A stretch of DNA of 64,000 nt from contig CAISDA010000006.1 in assembly GCA_903884005.1 (NCBI GenBank), positions 1 to 64,000 on the forward strand, written 5' to 3'. Positions 43,650-49,359 of the stretch are shown piece by piece. The position numbers and the translations under genes are program-made. The first letter of the stretch is position 1, and each line of letters starts with the position of its first letter. Origin of the DNA: an uncultured Ignavibacteriota bacterium. Lineage in GTDB: Bacteria; Bacteroidota; Ignavibacteria; UBA10030; UBA8401. Under the pieces are notes generated by a model. It was not told the DNA's origin. It was given only the letters and a program-made list of their open reading frames with translations, and made no database searches.

Positions 43650-44645
43650 TCAGCGATGATTGAACTCATCGACCGTGCGGAAGAGCGCGTCGATATTGTT
43701 CATGGGCGTACTGTAGGGCATATCGCATCCGCTGGAGAGAACATAATTGGGATGGAGAGCCGTCTGGTGCAGGCGCTCCATGACGATGCGCTGAATATCG
43801 TCCTCACTCCCCCGCGCCAGCACGGACACCGGGTCGATATTGCCGAGGACGAGCGTATCCGGCGTAATGAGCGGCTGCGCCCTGGCGATGTCGCACGCAT
43901 TACCGAGGGAGAGTCCAGCGGCGCGGGTTCCATTGATGCTGGAGATAAGCGGTAAGGCCGGTCCGCAATTGTGAAGGATGACGAGGAATGAATCGTCCTG
44001 CAGGGCGTCCACGATGCGGGCGACATACTTCGAAGAAAACGTTTCACACAGATCGGGGGAAAGAAGACCGGCGACGGGTTCGGCAATGAGAATGCCGTTG
44101 GCACCGAGCCGTTTGTAGGCGTTTGCATAGTCGAGGAGAAACCGTGTGCATTTTTCGAGCAGCAGGTGTATCATGTCCGGCTCAAGCATCATGGAGGTCA
44201 TGAGTTCGGTGATCTCGATCAGCCGCCCGGCGAGGGAGACCGGACCGATGCATGAAGCGAAGACAGGTTTGGAGTGAAGTCCCTGAATGACCATTTCCGC
44301 CGCCTTCAAATAGGTCGGCAGCCGGAACGCATCGAGCCCCGGCACAGACAATTGCGTGATGCTCGGCAGGTCGCTCACGCATGGTGCGGTGACGGAGGGC
44401 ACCTCATGTTCGGGAAATGTCACCGATGCGCCGAATGCTTCGGCTTCGAGAGAAAGGTCCATCATCATGATCGCCGCGGGTGATGGGTACCGGTCGGCCA
44501 ACAAGAGGGCCGCTTCCGCCTGGATGGAGGCGTCGTAGACGGCCTCGCGCACGGTTTTTTTGCACTGTGCGACTCCAGGCAGGAGCACCAGCGGCATGGC
44601 GTGCCGTATGCCTGAGGAGAGAAGATTGTGTTTCCATTGATTCAT
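43650..44645 (-). CDS. Uroporphyrinogen-decarboxylase/MtaA-family protein
   Basis: A ~331-residue TIM-barrel protein. 'AVYDASIQAEAALLLADRYPSPAAIMMMDLSLEAEAFGASV' and 'SKPVFASCIGPVSLAGRLIEI' are typical of the MtaA/CmuA corrinoid:coenzyme methyltransferase branch. Zinc-ligand positions are HNCG in 'FLVILHNCGPALPLI' and Cys in 'LSSGCDMPYSTPMNNIDAL'. The N-terminal substrate motif of true HemE is absent, so methyl transfer is more likely than haem synthesis. No corrinoid protein is adjacent, so the substrate is open. The start is uncertain (44645 or 44657). Confidence 0.85.
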   Translation of the reverse strand: MNQWKHNLLSSGIRHAMPLVLLPGVAQCKKTVREAVYDASIQAEAALLLADRYPSPAAIMMMDLSLEAEAFGASVTFPEHEVPSVTAPCVSDLPSITQLSVPGLDAFRLPTYLKAAEMVIQGLHSKPVFASCIGPVSLAGRLIEITELMTSMMLEPDMIHLLLEKCTRFLLDYANAYKRLGANGILIAEPVAGLLSPDLCETFSSKYVARIVDALQDDSFLVILHNCGPALPLISSINGTRAAGLSLGNACDIARAQPLITPDTLVLGNIDPVSVLARGSEDDIQRIVMERLHQTALHPNYVLSSGCDMPYSTPMNNIDALFRTVDEFNHR

Positions 44646-44911
44646 GGCGATATGCATAGTCGTTGTGGTCTGTGGAGGATGAAAGAGTTGATTGCGTTCC
44701 CTTACTAAAGTTCGCAACTATTGCCCTGTCAAGTCAAGCGGAATCGGGCGGCGGGAAATTTTTTCACATGTGGGATCGATGCGTCATATTGTGTTGAGTG
44801 GTGCCGGCGAGATACTTCCCACATCCATACGCGGCATTCTGGGCGGGCACATGGATGAGATACCATCTCGCACGGCAGTGCGGACGGTCGGCGGCATACA
44901 GGGCGTGGCCA

Positions 44912-47197
44912 TCATCCGAAGAGCCAGAGTTGGGCGGGTTCGGAGACGATGAACTTCGTTGCAGTCTTTTTCTTCGGCTTCGCCAGTCCCCACAACTGCT
45001 TGATTGTTTCTTTCGAATACCCGAGCGGCTCGAGCATGGTCTCGACGGCTTCGATGACGAAGTCGGCGTACTTGTCCGCATCGTATCCGTCGTCCAGCGC
45101 GTAGAGCGCGAGCGGGCACGCCTTGCGCGGATCGCGTTTGCCCGAGGCGTCGGTGATGATGTATTCGATCGCCTCTCCGGGCGAGAGCTTCACGCCGGCT
45201 TCGACGAGCGTCTGCGAGACGATGGCGTTGACCGACCGGTTGGAATACTCGAACGGGTCCTTCGAGATATGGCGTTTGATGATGAGCTCGTAGGGCGAGA
45301 CGGTGCCGCGGTAGAGCTCGTCCACAAACACCTTCGCCGCGTCCATGGCCTCGGGCACGAGGTATTCGAACTCCTTCATCGTGCGGGCAGTTTTCAGAAT
45401 GTCGAGCATCGATTGCTGGGCACGCTTCACATAGGCGGGCGTGTCGCGGCGCCGGACCTCGATGCCGCGGATCTTCATCTCGCCCGTATCGTACGTGCCG
45501 ACGTAGCGCGTGGCCGTCGGGATGTCCTCGTCCATTTTCGAGGCGGGAAAGAGGATCCACCGGTAGATGCCTTCCAGTGAGATCTTCACGCCGACCTCGC
45601 GCTCGATCTCCTCTGCCAGGTGCTCGTAGTCGTCGTGCGTGGCGCCTTCCTTTTTCAGCCAGACGCAATCGATGATGGCGTGGATGAGTTCGAACCCGCG
45701 GTCTTCGGCGATGGCCTTGGCGGCCAGCAGGCTCTGGCGCGAGTACGCATTGACCGCCTCGTGCGCTTCGATGCGTCCCATGCGCGATTTTTTGAACCCG
45801 AGATAGCCGAAGCATGTGACGAGGATCCATTTGAGCGCGCTCTGGATGCGGTCGTATTTCCGGCGGAGTTCTTCGGTCGAGGCGGATTTTTTGAGCAGCT
45901 TATAGCGCGCGCGTTTTTTCAGGATGGGGCGGAGCGTATCGGGTACGAGGCCGATGCGTTTTTCGCAGAGCCGGTAGCCGAGCTCGGGCACACGGTGCGC
46001 GGAATCGGGACAGCAGGCGCAGTCGATCGTCTCGGGAGAGATATTATGGTTGTGCATGAGCGAGGGGTACATGGACGCGAAGTCGAGTTCGGCCACCTGT
46101 TCGTGGAAGCCGATGCGCGGCATGAAGTGCAGGCCGCCGCGGTCCGATTTGAGGAGCGTGGCGAAGCTCTTGAACGCCTCCTTGAGCGGACGTTTGTACG
46201 GGATGAGGACGTTATTGCGGTAGGCCCACGAGAGCTGCATCGAGGAGAGGGCCGAGCCGATGCTCGTGCGCGCCTGCTGCTGCACGCCGATCTGCGACAG
46301 CCGCGAGAGTTCGAAGAGACCTTCCAGGTCGCCTTCGCCCATGATGAACGAGTTCTCGCGGTCCAGGTGCCATCGGCCGGCAAGGGCAACGATGCCTTCG
46401 CGGTGCTTGATCTGGCCGTAGCTGAAGTACGAGAGCGCCTTCGTGGTGGCGAGTCCCATTGTTGTGTCGCGGTTCACATGGAGCGGATAGCGGAATTCGT
46501 CCGAGAGAGCGCAGAGCATCGGCATGAGGGCCGCGTCGCCGTAGCTCGTCATGACCACATCGGGGTCGTAGCGGTCCAGATAGTCGTTCACGCGTTCCAG
46601 GAGTTCCAGGGGCGAGTCCTGTATGAGCGTGGCGGTGCGGTCTTCGACCGTGATCGTGATCTCGAGCGAGCGCTGGTATTTGGGCGCAAGGAGCGTCAGG
46701 GACGGCGCGAGCGTCATGATGGACAGTTCGGGCACGGTGTAGTGTTCGGCGTCGTACGCGTCGAAGAGCTGCCACGTAGTGAGCGTGCCGTCCACGATCG
46801 TATAGTCGCCGAAGGCAAGCGGAAAGAGCTGCGTCGTATAGAAGAACATCTGCGCGGCCTTCACATCGGCGTTGTAGAGCTGGTAGAATTTAACGAAGCG
46901 CGCGGCGGTGTGCACGACGGATTGGAACTTCAGCGGATTGAGGACCTGGATCTCTGTAAGGAGAATTTCTTTTCCCGAATACAATTCTTTTTTGTGCGCC
47001 TTCTCCGGAAGGATGCGGCACGGCAGTTTCGCAAGGGCGCGCCGGAGCGTCTCCTCTTCCCGCTCTGAGAGCACGGCATAGAACGACGGCGCGTAGGCGC
47101 GGTGGGCCTTACGGGTGCGTCCCTCGCCGTCGATGATCCACACCGTCACGCCCGCACTCGTAGGGTATGCATCGAACAGCCATCCCGAGATCGTCAT
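44912..47197 (-). CDS. Family-B DNA polymerase, PolB2-like
   Basis: A 761-residue polymerase; ATG 47197 (MTISGWLFDAYPT) has AAGGAA upstream. The exonuclease-like region has lost its acidic residues (SLEITITVEDR; DPDVVMTSYGDAALMPML), so proofreading is unlikely. 'GRWHLDRENSFIMGEGDLEGLFELSRLSQIGVQQQAR' precedes the palm. Motif A is ELDFASMYPSLMHNH (Asp ~372). Motif B is ALKWILVTCFGYLGF, with Lys kept but the usual Asn replaced. Motif C is HAIIDCVWLKK (Asp ~510), where only one of the two aspartates remains. This is the pattern of PolB2 proteins. Archaeal PolB2 (Dpo2) has been linked to error-prone damage tolerance. The gene lies in a cluster with lexA and a RecA-like gene. Confidence 0.85.
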   Translation of the reverse strand: MTISGWLFDAYPTSAGVTVWIIDGEGRTRKAHRAYAPSFYAVLSEREEETLRRALAKLPCRILPEKAHKKELYSGKEILLTEIQVLNPLKFQSVVHTAARFVKFYQLYNADVKAAQMFFYTTQLFPLAFGDYTIVDGTLTTWQLFDAYDAEHYTVPELSIMTLAPSLTLLAPKYQRSLEITITVEDRTATLIQDSPLELLERVNDYLDRYDPDVVMTSYGDAALMPMLCALSDEFRYPLHVNRDTTMGLATTKALSYFSYGQIKHREGIVALAGRWHLDRENSFIMGEGDLEGLFELSRLSQIGVQQQARTSIGSALSSMQLSWAYRNNVLIPYKRPLKEAFKSFATLLKSDRGGLHFMPRIGFHEQVAELDFASMYPSLMHNHNISPETIDCACCPDSAHRVPELGYRLCEKRIGLVPDTLRPILKKRARYKLLKKSASTEELRRKYDRIQSALKWILVTCFGYLGFKKSRMGRIEAHEAVNAYSRQSLLAAKAIAEDRGFELIHAIIDCVWLKKEGATHDDYEHLAEEIEREVGVKISLEGIYRWILFPASKMDEDIPTATRYVGTYDTGEMKIRGIEVRRRDTPAYVKRAQQSMLDILKTARTMKEFEYLVPEAMDAAKVFVDELYRGTVSPYELIIKRHISKDPFEYSNRSVNAIVSQTLVEAGVKLSPGEAIEYIITDASGKRDPRKACPLALYALDDGYDADKYADFVIEAVETMLEPLGYSKETIKQLWGLAKPKKKTATKFIVSEPAQLWLFG

Positions 47198-47235
47198 AAC
47201 GTATTCCTTACCAACTCGCACCGCTTCGCTCGAGC

Positions 47236-47260
47236 GGGCGAGAGAACAGCTCGCACTACA
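47236..47260. repeat. REP-like hairpin upstream of polB
   Basis: GGGCGAGA-GAAC-AGCTCGC with ACTACAG after it; the right arm is mismatched. It follows the phrase CTCGCACCGCTTCGCTCGAGC, which also precedes the REP at 55400. Confidence 0.75.
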
Positions 47261-47263
47261 GTT

Positions 47264-47390
47264 AAAAAGGTGAAGCATGGGCGAGATACCATCTCGCCCT
47301 GCTATGAAAATAGAATTACACGTGCCCCAAATAGCGTTTAATCGCCATTTTCATCCGGCGTGATGAACGCCGGTTCATGCACGCTACAAT
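47264..47390. repeat. 126-bp composite repeat, copy 2
   Basis: Same layout as 7734-7860, with inner hairpin arms CCGGCGT/ACGCCGG and a REP-like core GGGCGAGAT-ACC-ATCTCGCCC at 47279-47299. Its outer end ATTGTAG supplies the TAG stop codon of the 90-residue gene. Confidence 0.85.
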
Positions 47391-47656
47391 GATCGTTCGA
47401 TCATTGATTTTTTCGAATCGAGCAGGTGTTCGAGGCGCGCGATTTTTTTTTGCTGCGCCACGAGCATGGCCAGAAGCACGCTCTCGAACACGATGGGCCG
47501 GGCCTCGAACGAGATCGCGGGCAGCTGCAGTTTCGCATAGCGGAAGAGCTCATCGAGAAAATCTTGATCCTCTTTTCTGAGCGCCTGCCGGAAGTTGGAC
47601 CAGCTTTGTTCTTCCTGCTGTATCAACTGCGTTGCGGTTCCCACTGTTCGTCCCAT
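47384..47656 (-). CDS. Small helical protein of the LexA-PolB2 cluster
   Basis: A 90-residue protein, MGRTVGTATQLIQQEEQSWSNFRQALRKEDQDFLDELFRYA...FEARPIVFESVLLAMLVAQQKKIARLEHLLDSKK, predicted almost wholly helical with a C-terminal coiled coil. No named family is recognised. GGAGG lies five bases before the ATG and inside the end of the RecA-like gene, which it overlaps by 107 bases. Its stop codon comes from composite repeat copy 2. The position between the RecA-like and polymerase genes suggests an adaptor or polymerase subunit; this is inference. Confidence 0.75.
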   Translation of the reverse strand: MGRTVGTATQLIQQEEQSWSNFRQALRKEDQDFLDELFRYAKLQLPAISFEARPIVFESVLLAMLVAQQKKIARLEHLLDSKKSMIERSL

Positions 47657-48251
47657 GTGTTCCTCCTTCCAGTGTAATGCGTTGGTATCCGCCGACGCTC
47701 TCGAGCGTGTAGACGACGTCGGACATCGTTTTCAGGAGGGGAAACAGTTGTTCCCGTTCCTTGATCTGGAAGCGCGGCACGGCAGACACCAGGAGCGTCG
47801 AAATATTTTCGCTCTTTAATTGGTCGAGCGTGTGTTTGACGCGCGTGAAAATATCGTAGATATCGGCCAGAGGCGCCTGCTCGTCGTCCATGAGGTCGAG
47901 CGGGCCGTAGATGATGACCGAGGCAGCGTTGACCGAGTGGAGCATGTCTATGAGCCCGTCGGTGATGGCGACGTCGAACTGGTAGCAGGTGAAGGCGCGA
48001 GAGACGAAGGCGCGCTCGAGCACCTCGGCCGGATCGAGCGAGCGGTAGCGCGCCAGGCGCGCCAGGTAATGCGGGTCGACCCGGTTCGCGGCGTCGACGA
48101 ACACGACGGCGCCGCAGCGGCGGATGACCTCGCTGGCGACGAGCGTTGCGGTCGCGTAGACGCCGCGCTCTCCGTAGAGCAGGGCGATCTTGCCGGGCGG
48201 CGCCGAGAAGTGGCGCTGCACTACTTTATATGCGGGGACCAGTGCATCCAT
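47550..48251 (-). CDS. RecA/RadA-fold protein with degenerate P-loop (ImuA-like role proposed)
   Basis: A 233-residue protein with the RecA core order. 'PPGKIALLYGERGVYATATLVASEVI' sits where the P-loop should be, but GKT is replaced by YAT (residues 27-34), so ATP binding is doubtful. 'AVVFVDAANRVDPHYLARLARYRSLDPAEVLERAFVSRAFTCYQ' resembles RadA/DMC1, and 'AASVIIYGPLDLMDD' is the Walker B strand. 'LKSENISTLLVSAVPRFQIKEREQLFPLLKTMSDVVYTLE' completes the fold. The last ~35 residues overlap the next gene. RecA-like proteins without a working P-loop occur in LexA-linked mutagenesis cassettes (SulA/ImuA), which suggests the role. Confidence 0.75.
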   Translation of the reverse strand: MDALVPAYKVVQRHFSAPPGKIALLYGERGVYATATLVASEVIRRCGAVVFVDAANRVDPHYLARLARYRSLDPAEVLERAFVSRAFTCYQFDVAITDGLIDMLHSVNAASVIIYGPLDLMDDEQAPLADIYDIFTRVKHTLDQLKSENISTLLVSAVPRFQIKEREQLFPLLKTMSDVVYTLESVGGYQRITLEGGTHGTNSGNRNAVDTAGRTKLVQLPAGAQKRGSRFSR

Positions 48252-48313
48252 CGTATTTCATTTTGACATCCGTTATTGCAATGCGGACCGGTCACGGCGT
48301 CCGCAGCGATATA

Positions 48314-48368
48314 AAAGCCCGGCACGCGGACCGCGTGCGTGACGCTCCGAAGGACAGTGCCGGGCTTG
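48314..48368. promoter_or_regulatory. Two overlapping, mutually exclusive hairpins after lexA
   Basis: Long arms AAGCCCGGCAC (48315-48325) and GTGCCGGGCTT (48357-48367) can pair. Inside, GCACGCG (48322-48328) and CGCGTGC (48332-48338) form a second hairpin that uses the same GCAC. The element lies between the lexA stop and the RecA-like start. A GT-dinucleotide run follows at 48376-48391. Attenuator or terminator functions are possible. Confidence 0.5.
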
Positions 48369-48403
48369 AACTCTGTGTGTGTGTGTCTGTGTGCGAGCGG
48401 CGG

Positions 48404-49045
48404 CTACGATGCCATCATGCCGGTCAAGGCGTCGATCTTGCGTTTGTCGAGGGCGCGTATCATTCCCATCACGACGCCCATGATCCTGAAATTTTCGTCG
48501 CTCTTGCTGACGATGATCGCCTTGTATTTTTTGTTCTCGGGCTGCAGCCGGATCGCGTCGTCGTCCCGGTAATAGCGCTTGATCGTCGGCTCGCCTTCGA
48601 CCGCCGCCACGACGATCTCGCCGTCGCGCGGAAGGCGCTTTGGGTCGACGAACAGCAGATCGCCCGTATGCAACTGCGCATCCTTCATGCTGTCGCCGCT
48701 GACGTAGATGCCGAAGATCTCGTCCGAGGCGGAAATGTACTTCCGCACCTCGAACGTGTCGACCATGTTTTCCTGCGACAGGAACGGATGCCCTGCCGGG
48801 GCGGTGCCGTAGATCGGGATGCCCGCCGGCTTCGCGTTGAGCAGTTCGATGCCGCGTGATGTGTGCGGCACGTAGCGCAGCACATGTTTTTTCTGCATGA
48901 GCAGCAGGTGCGCACGCACCGCGCTGGGCTGTATGCTCATCCGTTCCGAAATTTCGGTGAGCGTGGGCGGGAAACCGTTCTGTTCGAGAAAGTGCGAGAC
49001 AAAGTCGTACACTTTTTGCTGCCGTGTGGTGAGTTCCGCTGCCAT
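48404..49045 (-). CDS. lexA: LexA-type SOS repressor
   Basis: A 213-residue repressor with self-cleaving S24 domain. The N-terminal winged helix is 'TTRQQKVYDFVSHFLEQNGFPPTLTEISERMSIQPSAVRAHLLLMQKKHVL'. The cleavage site is Ala84-Gly85 in TAPAGHPF, the nucleophile is Ser119 in SGDSMKDAQL and the base is Lys156 in GEPTIKRYY, at the same numbers as E. coli LexA. AAAGGAG precedes the ATG and is covered by the first of three dyads. It should be inactivated by activated RecA after DNA damage. The RecA-like gene follows 152 bases downstream. Confidence 0.93.
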   Translation of the reverse strand: MAAELTTRQQKVYDFVSHFLEQNGFPPTLTEISERMSIQPSAVRAHLLLMQKKHVLRYVPHTSRGIELLNAKPAGIPIYGTAPAGHPFLSQENMVDTFEVRKYISASDEIFGIYVSGDSMKDAQLHTGDLLFVDPKRLPRDGEIVVAAVEGEPTIKRYYRDDDAIRLQPENKKYKAIIVSKSDENFRIMGVVMGMIRALDKRKIDALTGMMAS

Positions 49046-49046
49046 A

Positions 49047-49096
49047 GTATAACTCCTTTTACAGTATAATTATTTATACCGTGATGTAATTTATAC
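49047..49096 (-). promoter_or_regulatory. Three tandem 16-bp operator dyads in the lexA leader
   Basis: GTATAA-CTCC-TTTTAC (49047-49062), GTATAA-TTAT-TTATAC (49064-49079) and GTGATG-TAAT-TTATAC (49081-49096) repeat at exactly 17-base intervals. The consensus is GTATAA-N4-TTATAC. The first covers the ribosome binding site. They are proposed LexA boxes for autoregulation. Confidence 0.65.
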
Positions 49097-49116
49097 TATT
49101 CAAATGAATTTGTCAA
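49088..49116 (-). promoter_or_regulatory. Probable lexA promoter
   Basis: On the minus strand TTGACA (49116-49111) is followed 15-17 bases later by TATAAA/TAAATT around 49095-49088, overlapping the distal operator dyad. Repressor binding there would block RNA polymerase. Confidence 0.5.
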
Positions 49117-49159
49117 GGGAAAACTGAAGGGCGGTGCACGAGCAGGAGTATACAGCAAC

Positions 49160-49186
49160 CGGGGCGAGCTAACAGCTCGCACTACA
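49160..49186. repeat. REP-like hairpin upstream of lexA
   Basis: Core GGGCGAGCT-AAC-AGCTCGC followed by ACTACAG, then the composite repeat. Confidence 0.8.
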
Positions 49187-49189
49187 GTT

Positions 49190-49314
49190 AAAAAGGTGAA
49201 GCATGGGCGAGATAACAGCTCGCCCTGCTATGAAAATAGAATTACACGTGCCCAAATTAGCGTAAAATCGCAAATTTCATCCGGCGTGGTGAACGCCGGT
49301 TCATGCACGCTACA
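49190..49314. repeat. 126-bp composite repeat, copy 3
   Basis: Same layout as 7734-7860 and 47264-47390. REP core arms GGGCGAGAT/AGCTCGCCC at 49205, inner hairpin CCGGCGT/ACGCCGG. With copy 2 it brackets the lexA / RecA-like / 90-residue part of the cluster. Confidence 0.85.
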
Positions 49315-49330
49315 GTCAAAAAGGTGAAGC

Positions 49331-49359
49331 ATGGGCGAGCTAACAGCTCGCCCTACAAT
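49331..49359. repeat. REP-like hairpin overlapping a hybrid kinase stop
   Basis: Perfect arms GGGCGAGCT/AGCTCGCCC, then CTACAATG. On the minus strand the TAG of GTAG is the stop codon of the hybrid kinase gene. Confidence 0.85.

Noticed and set aside
43650-44645. Reading the UroD-family gene as hemE of haem biosynthesis
   Set aside because: The N-terminal arginine-rich substrate motif of HemE is missing and the HNCG/GCD zinc-ligand pattern fits the MtaA/CmuA branch.
45620-47068. 482-codon plus-strand open frame opposite polB
   Set aside because: Antisense shadow with repetitive Arg/Gly/Val codons; the polymerase motifs on the other strand are unambiguous.
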